Shown here: positions 8,661 to 19,773 of the stretch, one piece after another
Layout of the letters: every line of letters begins with the position of its first letter
Position numbering within the stretch: position 1 is the first letter of the stretch
Assembly: GCF_018143015.1 (NCBI RefSeq)
Contig: NC_054746.1
Coordinates: forward strand, 35,992,830 to 36,056,829
Length of the DNA: 64,000 nt
Direction: 5' to 3'
From: Lytechinus variegatus
Taxonomy: Eukaryota; Echinodermata; Echinoidea; Temnopleuroida; Toxopneustidae
The notes under the pieces: model-generated
The model's database searches: none
What the model was told of the DNA's origin: nothing
Seen by the model: only the letters and a program-made list of their open reading frames with translations
Position numbers and translations under genes: made by a program

Positions 8661-11499
8661 AAGCCTCCGCGTGGGAGAAAGCGCCCAGAATTCGATATCT
8701 GTCTCAAATGCGTGAGGGCAGAAATCTGCAGAATTCTGATAGAGAGCTGTGGTAAAAAGTTACTAGCGGTCCGAAGGGGACCAGGAACGACGGAGAGTAG
8801 GGATTTAGGAAGAAAACCACTCGTAAGGCAGACAAGGGTCGAGAAAGCGACTGAGTGCCATCCTGTTAATAAGGAATGCCGCGGACATGTTGCCTATGTA
8901 GAATAGAGCAGTCTGGTCAAAACAGCTCAACCGGGCGTGTCAGGGATACAGCGCGGTACACATCACGACAAAAGTGTGTTAGACCGAGTGATCGAGAGAG
9001 AACTCAGGATCCCCTTTCTCCCATACTGATTGAAGCACCCATCTGAGGGTGCAGTGCCCGCGGTGGAAGAGGTGGCTTGGCTCAAGCCACCATCGCCGAG
9101 AGAGCCCGTGAGGCTAGGCTGCGATGGCTGTCCGCTGGGCGGGGGAATCCCTAGCAGCAGCAAGTGTACGCCAGAGGGAGCTGGCGAAAAAAAATCTGTC
9201 ACGATATTACGTGTAAACGACCATCAAGAGATGCTCTAAACGAACAGACATCGCCAGATATGATACCTCAACCGTTACATTCCCAACGGAATCGAATGAG
9301 GTAGCAACGGCCCTGTCCTATCAAGTTAGGGACGGAAACTGGCTAAGAGTGTCGAAGTCCTCGCTTGAAGAAACAAGCGAAGGAGACTTGAGGAAGTAAT
9401 CACAAAATTTCCATCAGTCTGCGGTGAGAACCAGTTGTTTATGAAAACAGTCACAAGGCCTGTTTCTCAGGTGATCGTAAGAGCGAGCACCGCCGGCGCC
9501 GGTTGCGGCAGCGTGGAACAGTCCGATATCGGTAAGATAAGGAGCTCCAAAAAGCTGCGGGGGGGGGCGGCAAAAATGACGCCCTAAGCAGCGGGGGATG
9601 AGAATCTAAATTTCTAAAAGAAGAACTCCAGTGAAGTAAATCACTTACATGGAGAGGCTCATCCACAGTCGGCCCGAGAGAAGGCGGGTCGTAGTGATCG
9701 TGGTTAGGAAGGCATAAGCATACATCCATCCACTGTTACATCATCCTCGGTCGAGCGGTGACCCTGGCCACATGCCTTGCATGGAAGGAGGATGAAAGCA
9801 GCATGCAGGGCGACTCGAGTGTGCCGTGAAAAAATTTCTAAGAAAGAAGCCGATTCGACTAACGGGCACGGTAAAGACATCCACCGTAGACCACTCCGCA
9901 CAAGGAGGGAGCGGCGGAGACGCCCGCAAGATTGACCCACATAGAGGGCAGTCTATAAGATAGACAGTTAGAGCTCGACCGATGGTCTGGCGGTGTACAG
10001 TTTGGTGTGAACTCGCCGACCCGGTACGGTGGGTGTGCCCAGAAAGTAGGCATAGAATGCCGACAGAGAATCCTGGGGCTTTAAACAAGTTTGAACGCAC
10101 GTACATAGCCAACAATCTCATGAGATGTACGGCGGTTACTTTCCTCCGAAATGATGTTTACCCAACCGGGAAAGACTCGGGGAACAGCTGTGAATGTCAA
10201 CAGGAGGGATATCTAGCATATGAAAAGCTGATCCCTTCCACGTATTCGGTGCGGGTGCTGCCGGCGGTGTCCGGGGGGACGACCGGTGATGGCAGCTCGG
10301 GCAGGGTTCGTACGAGCCGCCCGAATACGAGACAAATAGGTTAACATAACCATAATGCACCGGGCGGTGGAGGCATAGCGATTATTAAGCACAGGAGAAC
10401 TTTTAATCGCCGTGACATTCAGATCCGATATACATACTCATAAGCTCGGAGAGCTATGAGATAGTGAGACATACCGCTGAGCGGTGATGGTGCTCATATC
10501 AGAGTCGCCCTCTCTTCAGCGGCGATCGCTGGAGAACGGGTGTCTGTACTATAGCCCTGACTCTGGCGTTGCAAGGGTAGGAGCTAAGTAAGACAGGGCA
10601 CCCTTACTTTCGAATAGAAAGTGAGGTTCAGGCCAGAAAAGCGACGGTCCCGTCGCCTGGGCGGACGTGATAGGTTGTCCTCTCAAAGCAGCCAAACATT
10701 CTCACGAGAGAAGTGCGGCATGCGGTATGTAAGAGATTCATACCTCCAATCTACGGGCCCGCTTAGGGGGAAGAATGGAGAGAGTTACCGCTGAAGGAGT
10801 CGTCGCCGTATGTGAGCTTGACGTAGAGGGCGAATTCGGGAGTACCTGCATAATAATCGCCCCCCCCCCTGCCTCTGCCTTCTCGCTAGCCTCGAGAGGC
10901 TTGAAAATTTCGAGACGGCGGCGCCGGAGCCTGGCGCTTCCGGGCAGCAGCAGAGCGGGGGTGGGTTTACACCCACGGAGCTGGCGGCTTCCTCGTCGTA
11001 GGAGCCGGCTCGTCTAGAGCGACCCCGTCACTCTCCGAGACCCCCAATTCGGCCGATTGAGCTCGGAGCGCCTGAAGAGGCGGGGCGAGAAAATATGGAC
11101 TCCCTTGCTTCATCAATACCCCCGCTCGGAGGGTAGATGTGAGGTAGATACTTGTCAAGCAGCGCCTGAGCGCTTACTGAAAAGTCGCCCGCGGGATAGG
11201 GGTTGTCCTCGTAAAGGGAGTCTCGCTCTATGGACTGAACCGGGAGGTTGTCCAGTAAGCGCCGGGGTGGCCCCGCGTGTCGGCTGGGACACGTGCTCTG
11301 AGATCGACGAAAATGCTGGAAAGCACACGCGATCTTGGGGCACCCGGTTAATCGGTGCACTGGCTGGCGATTTAACAGAATCGCTCGAGGATTTCCCGGG
11401 TGTCTGGTGGTTATTGCCCACTTGTCTCGCTTGATGCTCAGGGGCATCAGCGGGGTGAGTAGACGTCGAGGGTGGGGTGAACCCGCACTACTCGAAAGC

Positions 11500-12853
11500 A
11501 GAATGTAGCAGCATGAATAGCTGTGACATCTGACCACCGACACAAGGGTCTGAAGGAGGGACGCCCATGGCAACAGGGCTGGCCGACCTCACCTTCGACC
11601 TCTTCTTCTTCGCGGCCTCCGCCGGTGTGGCCGGGGCAGAAGAAGGCACAAGAGGCACGGGTGATTTCTTACGATTTGCCGCCCCTGGCAGGGCGGCCGT
11701 CAACAACGAAACTTCACCCGAATCTGACGGGGTCAGATTGTGGTCACAGTCTGATGTGTGACGCCTCTCGCGGTAGCAGAATGTAGCAGCATGAATAGCT
11801 GTAACATCTGACCACCGACACAAGGGTCTGAAGGAGGAAACGCCCATGGCAGCAGGGCTGGCCAACCTCTCCTTCGACCTCTTCTTCTTCTTCTCTTTCT
11901 GCGGGCTCCGCCGGCGTGGCCGGGGCAGAAGAAGGCATGAGAGGCACGGGTGATTTCTTACGATTTGCCGCCCCTGGCAGGGCGGCCGCCGACAATGAAA
12001 CTTCACCCGAATCTGACGGGGTCAGATTGTGGTCACAGCCCGATGTGTGACGCCTCTCGCGGTAGCAGAATATAGCAGCATAACATGTATGACTGTAACA
12101 TCTGGCCACCGATAAGAGGGTCTGAAGGAGGAATGCCCATGGCAACAGGGCTGGCCGACCTCTCCTTCGACCTCTTCTTCTTCGCGGCCTCCGCCGGTGT
12201 GGCCGGGGCAGAAGAAGGCACAAGAGGCACGGGTGATTTCTTACGATTTGCCGCCCCTGGCAGGGCGGCCGTCAACAACGAAACTTCACCCGAATCTGAC
12301 GGGGTCAGATTGTGGTCACAGTCTGATGTGTGACGCCTCTCGCGGTAGCAGAATGTAGCAGCATGAATAGCTGTAACATCTGACCACCGACACAAGGGTC
12401 TGAAGGAGGAAACGCCCATGGCAGCAGGGCTGGCCAACCTCTCCTTCGACCTCTTCTTCTTCTTCTCTTTCTGCGGGCTCCGCCGGCGTGGCCGGGGCAG
12501 AAGAAGGCATGAGAGGCACGGGTGATTTCTTACGATTTGCCGCCCCTGGCAGGGCGGCCGCCGACAATGAAACTTCACCCGAATCTGACGGGGTCAGATT
12601 GTGGTCACAGCCCGATGTGTGACGCCTCTCGCGGTAGCAGAATATAGCAGCATAACATGTATGACTGTAACATCTGGCCACCGATAAGAGGGTCTGAAGG
12701 AGGAATGCCCATGGCAACAGGGCTGGCCGACCTCTCCTTCGACCTCTTCTTCTTATTTTGCGGGCTCCGCCGGCGTGGCCGGAGCAGAAGAAGGCACAAG
12801 AGGCACGGGTGATCTCTTACGATTTGCCGCCCCTGGCAGGGCGGCCGCCAACT
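11500..12853. repeat. Dimeric tandem array in unit A, five monomers
   Basis: The anchor 'cgcccatggc' or 'tgcccatggc' occurs at 11567, 11845, 12139, 12418 and 12711. Spacings alternate 278, 294, 279, 293 bp, so the true period is a dimer of 572 bp. Each monomer has a pyrimidine tract (CTTCTTCTT), a 'tgccgcccctggcagggcgg' hairpin-like segment and 'gaatctgacggggtcagatt'. Monomer and dimer lengths are not multiples of three, so the Ser/Pro/Lys-rich minus-strand frames cannot run through the array. Confidence 0.75.
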
Positions 12854-13629
12854 ATGAAAATACTTACCTGATTTTCTTATTTACGAGATAACTCATACAT
12901 CTACTTGATTTGCTAGCTAGTTCAGCCCTCTGGACTGCCATACCCGAATAGAACTCCCAAGGATTTAAAAAGCGCGAGCGCGCCCTCTCCCGTTCAGGCT
13001 TACTACCCATGATCACCGCGCAACTAGCGTCCATCTTCCTCACCTTTCGCAAGCCCATACGTTGAAACATGTTGCTACGCAAGGCGGAGGGTCGGTGGGA
13101 GGGTATCAAGTAGATGTATGAGTTATCTCGTAAATAAGAAAATCAGGTAAGTATTTTCATAATTTACTTCAATAACTCCATACATCTACTTGATTTGCTA
13201 GACCAGCACGGACTCAAACCGTAGGGAGGCATGTTTTCAATTGTAAGCCTAAGAAAATTTTAAAAGAAAAAAACAAAAACAAGAAATTTAGGGAGAGGGG
13301 GAAAAAGCCGCAGCTGCTTTAAGCGCCGAAGCAGCAAATCTCGCCTCGCTGGACGGAATGTCCTTCAAGTAGAAAGAAGTGAAGGAGTTAGTTGAGCGCC
13401 AAAAGGCGGCCCTCAAAAATGTCCTCGAGAGGAATGCCCTGTATACTCAGGAATACTAAGTATCATGGGCCCTCGGCCTAGTGTCAGGAGAACAACATCA
13501 CCTGCTGACTAGAGCGTAAGAATCGAAATTTGTTGAAAATTTCAACAAGAATCGTGATCGGAAAACTGAAGCTTTTAAGGCTCAGTAAGTGATCAAACGA
13601 CCAATCTGAGAAGGCGAGATATCTCAGAA

Positions 13630-13867
13630 CCCCTACCGAAATTTAAGCGTGCCGCTTGCTAGTAACTAGCATGCGACTAGCAGGGCACTCGCTTAATAAG
13701 CGAGTGCATGCTAGCGAACAGTCCCTGCTCGCTAAAAGATCGCTTAACTATTACTCTGCACGCATATCACACGCTTATTAAGCTAACCGCATGCTAGTTA
13801 CTAGCATGCCGCAAGCTTGTGCAAGCTAGTCGCACGCTTCCCGCAAGCTTGGAAATTTCTGTAGGGG
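13630..13867. mobile_element. 238-bp palindrome-rich nested element, copy in unit B
   Basis: Same length and structure as the copy at 8423-8660, offset by exactly 5207 bp. It differs at a few bases, for example 'gcaagcttgtgcaag' here against 'gcaagcttgcgcaag' in unit A, which breaks one small palindrome. Confidence 0.65.
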
Positions 13868-16245
13868 AAGCCTCCGCGTGGGAGAAAGCGCCCAGAATTC
13901 GATATCTGTCTCAAATGCGTGAGGGCAGAAATCTGCAGAATTCTGATAGAGAGCTGTGGTAAAAAGTTACTAGCGGTCCGAAGGGGACCAGGAACGACGG
14001 AGAGTAGGGATTTAGGAAGAAAACCACTCGTAAGGCAGACAAGGGTCGAGAAAGCGACTGAGTGCCATCCTGTTAATAAGGAATGCCGCGGACATGTTGC
14101 CTATGTAGAATAGAGCAGTCTGGTCAAAACAGCTCAACCGGGCGTGTCAGGGATACAGCGCGGTACACATCACGACAAAAGTGTGTTAGACCGAGTGATC
14201 GAGAGAGAACTCAGGATCCCCTTTCTCCCATACTGATTGAAGCACCCATCTGAGGGTGCAGCGCCCGCGGTGGAAGAGGTGGCTTGGCTCAAGCCACCAT
14301 CGCCGAGAGAGCCCGTGAGGCTAGGCTGCGATGGCTGTCCGCTGGGCGGGGGAATCCCTAGCAGCAGCAAGTGTACGCCAGAGGGAGCTGGCGAAAAAAA
14401 ATCTGTCACGATATTACGTGTAAACGACCATCAAGAGATGCTCTAAACGAACAGACATCGCCAGATATGATACCTCAACCGTTACATTCCCAACGGAATC
14501 GAATGAGGTAGCAACGGCCCTGTCCTATCAAGTTAGGGACGGAAACTGGCTAAGAGTGTCGAAGTCCTCGCTTGAAGAAACAAGCGAAGGAGACTTGAGG
14601 AAGTAATCACAAAATTTCCATCAGTCTGCGGTGAGAACCAGTTGTTTATGAAAACAGTCACAAGGCCTGTTTCTCAGGTGATCGTAAGAGCGAGCACCGC
14701 CGGCGCCGGTTGCGGCAGCGTGGAACAGTCCGATATCGGTAAGATAAGGAGCTCCAAAAAGCTGCGGGGGGGGGCGGCAAAAATGACGCCCTAAGCAGCG
14801 GGGGATGAGAATCTAAATTTCTAAAAGAAGAACTCCAGTGAAGTAAATCACTTACATGGAGAGGCTCATCCACAGTCGGCCCGAGAGAAGGCGGGTCGTA
14901 GTGATCGTGGTTAGGAAGGCATAAGCATACATCCATCCACTGTTACATCATCCTCGGTCGTGCGGTGACCCTGGCCACATGCCTTGCATGGAAGGAGGAT
15001 GAAAGCAGCATGCGGGGCGACTCGAGTGTGCCGTGAAAAAATTTCTAAGAAAGAAGCCGATTCGACTAACGGGCACGGTAAAGACATCCACCGTAGACCA
15101 CTCCGCACAAGGAGGGAGCGGCGGAGACGCCCGCAAGATTGACCCACATAGAGGGCAGTCTATAAGATAGACAGTTAGAGCTCGACCGATGGTCTGGCGG
15201 TGTACAGTTTGGTGTGAACTCGCCGACCCGGTACGGTGGGTGTGCCCAGAAAGTAGGCATAGAATGCCGACAGAGAATCCTGGGGCTTTAAACAAGTTTG
15301 AACGCACGTACATAGCCAACAATCTCATGAGATGTACGGCGGTTACTTTCCTCCGAGATGATGTTTACCCAACCGGGAAAGACTCGGGGAACAGCTGTGA
15401 ATGTCAACAGGAGGGATATCTAGCATATGAAAAGCTGATTCCTTCCACGTATTCGGTGCGGGTGCTGCCGGCGGTGTCCGGGGGGACGACCGGTGATGGC
15501 AGCTCGGGCAGGGTTCGTACGAGCCGCCCGAATACGAGACAAATAGGTTAACATAACCATAATGCACCGGGTGGTGAAGGCATAGCGATTATTAAGCACA
15601 GGAGAACTTTTAATCGCCGTGACATTCAGATCCGATATACATACTCATAAGCTCGGAGAGCTATGAGATAGTGAGACATACCGCTGAGCGGTGATGGTGC
15701 TCATATCAGAGTCGCCCTCTCTTCAGCGGCGATCGCTGGAGAACGGGTGTCTGTACTATAGCCCTGACTCTGGCGTTGCAAGGGTAGGAGCTAAGTAAGA
15801 CAGGGCACCCTTACTTTCGAATAGAAAGTGAGGTTCAGGCCAGAAAAGCGACGGTCCCGTCGCCTGGGCGGACGGTCCGCGGACGTGATAGGTTGTCCTC
15901 TCAAAGCAGCCAAACATTCTCACGAGAGAAGTGCGGCATGCGGTATGTAAGAGATTCATACCTCCAATCTACGGGCCCGCTTAGGGGGAAGAATGGAGAG
16001 AGTTACCGCTGAAGGAGTCGTCGCCGTATGTGAGCTTGACGTAGAGGGCGAATTCGGGAGTACCTGCATAATAATCGCCCCCCCCCCTGCCTCTGCCTTC
16101 TCGCTAGCCTCGAGAGGCTTGAAAATTTCGAGACGGCGGCGCCGGGGCCTGGCGCTTCCGGGCAGCAGCAGAGCGGGGGTGGGTTTACACCCACGGAGCT
16201 GGCGGCTTCCTCGTCGTAGGAGCCGCCTCGTCTAGAGCGACCCCG

Positions 16246-16635
16246 TCACTCTCCGAGACCCCCAATTCGGCCGATTGAGCTCGGAGCGCCTGAAGAGGCG
16301 GGGCGAGAAAATATGGACTCCCTTGCTTCATCAATACCCCCGCTCGGAGGGTAGATGTGAGGTAGATACTTGTCAAGCAGCGCCTGAGCGCTTACTGAAA
16401 AGTCGCCCGCGGGATAGGGGTTGTCCTCGTAAAGGGAGTCTCGCTCTATGGACTGAACCGGGAGGTTGTCCAGTAAGCGGGTGGCCCCGCGTGTCGGCTG
16501 GGACACGTGCTCTGAGATCGACGAAAATGCTGGAAAGCACACGCGATCTTGGGGCACCCGGTTAGACGGTGCACTGGCTGGCGATTTAACAGAATCGCTC
16601 GAGGATTTCCCGGGTGTCTGGTGGTTATTGCCCAC
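16246..16635 (-). pseudogene. Gag-like or unknown 129-codon frame, probably a relic
   Basis: In unit B this minus-strand frame is open for 129 codons with a protein-like composition (Ser/Pro-rich start, then an acidic helical stretch containing ALLDKYLPHIYPP). In unit A the same frame is broken, because unit A has 10 extra bases near 11264 that unit B lacks; there the two halves are in different phases. Downstream frames (16185-16376, 16003-16194) are open in other phases, as in a decayed coding region. It is reminiscent of retroelement structural proteins, but no diagnostic motif is visible. It could also be chance opening in GC-rich DNA. Confidence 0.25.
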
Positions 16636-16713
16636 TTGTCTCGCTTGATGCTCAGGGGCATCAGCGGGGTGAGTAGACGTCGAGGGTGGGGTGAACCCGC
16701 ACTACTCGAAAGC

Positions 16714-17575
16714 AGAATGTAGCAGCATGAATAGCTGTGACATCTGACCACCGACACAAGGGTCTGAAGGAGGGACGCCCATGGCAACAGGGCTGGCCGA
16801 CCTCACCTTCGACCTCTTCTTCTTCGCGGCCTCCGCCGGTGTGGCCGGGGCAGAAGAAGGCACAAGAGGCACGGGTGATTTCTTACGATTTGCCGCCCCT
16901 GGCAGGGCGGCCGTCAACAACGAAACTTCACCCGAATCTGACGGGGTCAGATTGTGGTCACAGTCTGATGTGTGACGCCTCTCGCGGTAGCAGAATGTAG
17001 CAGCATGAATAGCTGTAACATCTGACCACCGACACAAGGGTCTGAAGGAGGAACGCCCATGGCAGCAGGGCTGGCCAACCTCTCCTTCGACCTCTTCTTC
17101 TTCTTCTCTTTCTGCGGGCTCCGCCGGCGTGGCCGGGGCAGAAGAAGGCATGAGAGGCACGGGTGATTTCTTACGATTTGCCGCCCCTGGCAGGGCGGCC
17201 GCCGACAATGAAACTTCACCCGAATCTGACGGGGTCAGATTGTGGTCACAGCCCGATGTGTGACGCCTCTCGCGGTAGCAGAATATAGCAGCATAACATG
17301 TATGACTGTAACATCTGGCCACCGATAAGAGGGTCTGAAGGAGGAATGCCCATGGCAACAGGGCTGGCCGACCTCTCCTTCGACCTCTTCTTCTTCTTCT
17401 TATTTTGCGGGCTCCGCCGGCGTGGCCGGAGCAGAAGAAGGCACAAGAGGCACGGGTGATCTCTTACGATTTGCCGCCCCTGGCAGGGCGGCCGCCAGCA
17501 ACGAAACTTCACCCGAATCTGACGGGGTCAGATTGTGGTCACGATCAGATTGTGGTTACAGTCTGTGTGACGCCT
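16714..17575. repeat. Dimeric tandem array in unit B, three monomers
   Basis: The anchors lie at 16781, 17059 and 17352 (278 and 293 bp), the same alternation as in unit A but with one dimer fewer. The last monomer ends in a short repeated 'cagattgtggt' and passes into unique sequence at about 17575. Confidence 0.7.
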
Positions 17576-18004
17576 CTCGCGGTCAGGGGCTGGGCGATCT
17601 CTCCCGATGCTGTCAACGGAGGACGACTTATACGGCAGAGATCCTGACCTGTGCCGGGGGGAGAGAACCGCACTCTCCCTCCGGACTTCTGGTGACCCGG
17701 TAGCCGGTGGGTCGCATAGCCCTATGGGTGCTGCGGCGGCAGGACCTAGTTTAGGCTTGGAAGCCTTGGCTACCACTTTTTCCTTTGTCCGAGACCGTGG
17801 CACCACAGTCTCGGCCTTCCTTCTCTTAGCATCCGACCGCAAATTCGGAATGCTGATCGACGCACCCTCATACTCACCGCCGCTGGGCGCTCACCGCGGC
17901 GTCCCTCCTGCTCGCCTGGAGGCGGCCGACTTCTGTAACTTGCAATCGGGACGGTCCCCGTGGAGGGCACCAGGTCCTCTGGGGCTGTGTTAGTCCCATT
18001 CAAA
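17576..18004 (-). pseudogene. GC-rich segment with overlapping minus-strand frames, unidentified
   Basis: Two overlapping minus-strand frames (17528-17842 and 17770-18003) are rich in Lys/Arg and Pro. They read plausibly as one basic protein with a frameshift near 17800. No domain can be named. The segment lies immediately left of the AT-rich, poly-T-bearing end of the block, where an upstream region of a minus-strand transcript would be expected. Confidence 0.2.
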
Positions 18005-18275
18005 GATACCTCTCTCTACCCTGAAAAAGGAAAAACAAGAATTTTTCTTTTTCTTTTTTTTTTTTTACAAAGATCTCGCTTAGATTAAAAGTGGAGACCG
18101 GAGTGGTCTTTCCCTCCTCCTAAAAGGAGTTTGTTTGAGCAAACAGAACAAAACAAGAGGGGAGGGGTAGGGAGGACGAAGAACCTAAGAATAGTTTAGG
18201 TATCTGCCTGTAAGAAAATAAAAAGGAGGTCGGAGACTTTGAAAAAAGAAACTCCTACAAGGTTCCCCTTCTATA

Positions 18276-18306
<31 letters not shown>

Positions 18307-18726
18307 GCCCGAAGGAAAAATTCGAAACAAAAATTCAAAAATGAATGCAAGTTCAGAAGAGAACGAAGTTTCCACCTGCGAAGAAACACAAAAACAAGCA
18401 TTTCAGAGCAGGAAGAAAAGGGATTGAGAGACAAATAATTCCTAGATAAGAGAAATTTTACGATAATTTCCAAGAGGAAAAAAAAAAAAAGGTAACCTCC
18501 TGTGGAAAGGTAAAGAAATTCAGAACAGGAGGAAGGAGGAACGTCTCTAGTAACGATTCCAAGAGGAAGAACGACACAGTAAATCCTCAAAGGGAATCGT
18601 AGAGCCCGCCTGTCGAAATAAAAAAATATATAAGACTAGGAGGGAAGAGGGAATTGAACGAAGAAAACAATTCCGGGACAGGTCAAAAAAATTTCTAACA
18701 GGAAGGAGACCCCACCTGTAAAGAAC

Positions 18727-18766
<40 letters not shown>

Positions 18767-19611
18767 GGGGGATTGAATAACCAAACAATCATCAGGTATA
18801 ATTGCGTAAGCCGAATTAAACAATCCCCGAAGCGTCTGTGAATAAAATATTAATCAAGAATTTTATTCAGAACAGAAAGGAAAAGGAAATGAGCTTTAGG
18901 ATCCGCCTGTGAATAAAATATCAATCAAGAAATTTATTCAGAACAGAAGGAAAAGGAATTGAGCTTTAAGATCCGCCTGTGAATAAAATATCAATCAAGA
19001 AATTTATTCAGAACAGAAGGAAAAAGGAATTGAGCTTTAAGATCCGCCTGTGAATAAAATATCGATTAAGAAATTTATTCAGAACAGAAAGGAAAGAGAA
19101 TTGAAGAATTAATCAATCAATAATCAATCGAAAATCTTAATAAATCAATTCCAGAAAGCAAGGAAGGAACAGAGTTGAAGATCCCAACCTGCAAATAGAA
19201 ATAACAATAACACCCTCGACAACAAAGTGTAGAGGCTGTCTAGAATTTAATTCAAAAACGGCACCAAAAGCCACCACGCTTTGAACGTGAAGAACAATAA
19301 CCATGACAGGTGGTGAAGGCTTGCTGCCACGTAGGCAGGCCAAGCCCGGTGCCTCGCGAACGCGCTAGCGATGCGGCGCGACGAGAACTCAAACGTTAGA
19401 AAAACAATTTAAGTGTCACCAAAAACACGTCTAAAAAGTCACGCCAAGTGTAAATTCTGAACACAATCTTACACACAAATGGAAAGATTGAAATTAAAAG
19501 GGAGAATGCACCACAGATAAGCGAAAATAATATACCAAAGCTCAAAAAGATTTGAGCTCTTAGGAGACTTATCTGAGCACGTCTTGACAGGTGGCTTGCC
19601 GAAAGCAAAAG
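18005..19611. repeat. AT-rich right part of the block with 70-bp repeats and homopolymer runs
   Basis: Four copies of a 70-71-bp unit ('gcctgtgaataaaatatcaa' onward, including 'ttcagaacagaa') start near 18834, 18905, 18975 and 19046. Looser versions of 'cctgt...ttcagaacagg' extend back to about 18500. Poly-T runs of about 24 and 35 bases lie near 18283 and 18729. No gene is seen. Confidence 0.65.
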
Positions 19612-19773
19612 AGGAAGATGAACGCTAGTTGCGCGGTGATCATGGGTAGTAAGCCTGAACGGGAGAGGGCGCGCTCGCGCTTTTTAAATCCTTGGGAGTT
19701 CTATTCGGGTATGGCAGTCCAGAGGGCTGAACTAGCAAATCAAGTAGATGTATGGAGTTATTGAAGTAAATTA

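Larger units (their letters stand above)
7957..12853. repeat. Unit A of the 5.2-kb tandem duplication
   Basis: With its 7652-7956 leader this unit matches unit B base for base over long stretches, at offsets of 5207 bp near 8700 and 5218 bp near 11000 (the change is an 11-bp insertion in B near 15876). Differences are isolated substitutions (for example position 10151 versus 15358), about 1% or less by eye, so duplication is recent or homogenised. GC content is clearly higher than the flanking host DNA. It ends inside its dimeric array, where ATGAAA microhomology joins it to the start of unit B. Confidence 0.75.
12854..17575. repeat. Unit B of the 5.2-kb tandem duplication
   Basis: Starts with a copy of the 305-bp element (12854-13161), then repeats the whole of unit A including the 238-bp palindromic element. 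It carries only three array monomers where A has five, and then continues into unique sequence that A lacks. This suggests B keeps the original right side of the block. Confidence 0.75.
7955..19773. mobile_element. Large GC-rich block with 42-bp perfect inverted termini, inserted in the minisatellite
   Basis: The left terminus at 7955-7996 starts TAATTTACTTCAATAACTCC and the right terminus at 19732-19773 is its exact 42-base reverse complement. A longer inverted match (about 145 bp) links 7692-7840 with 19609-19755. Flanking minisatellite sequence on both sides rejoins in register ('ggggcgtaaaatta' | 'gtcaacctggg'), as in the uninterrupted copy near 34560, so the block is an insertion. A six-base repeat AAATTA is present at both junctions. 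Inside are two near-identical 5.2-kb units, a dimeric array and AT-rich 70-bp repeats. No reverse transcriptase, transposase or recombinase motif was found on either strand. Order or family is not established; a non-autonomous giant DNA element or a decayed DIRS-like element are both possible. Confidence 0.55.

Noticed and set aside
8712-10344. Paired plus- and minus-strand frames repeated in both units (8712, 8963, 9030, 9451, 9982 and their copies 5.2 kb later)
   Set aside because: They are repeated only because the DNA is duplicated. They overlap on both strands, are under 130 codons and show no domain.
18834-19110. CRISPR-like array of regularly spaced repeats
   Set aside because: The 70-bp units are contiguous repeats without unique spacers, in animal DNA, with no cas genes.
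7955-19773. DIRS-type retrotransposon
   Set aside because: Inverted ends and a gag-like relic fit the idea, but no reverse transcriptase, RNase H or tyrosine recombinase motif was found on either strand. Kept only as a possibility.
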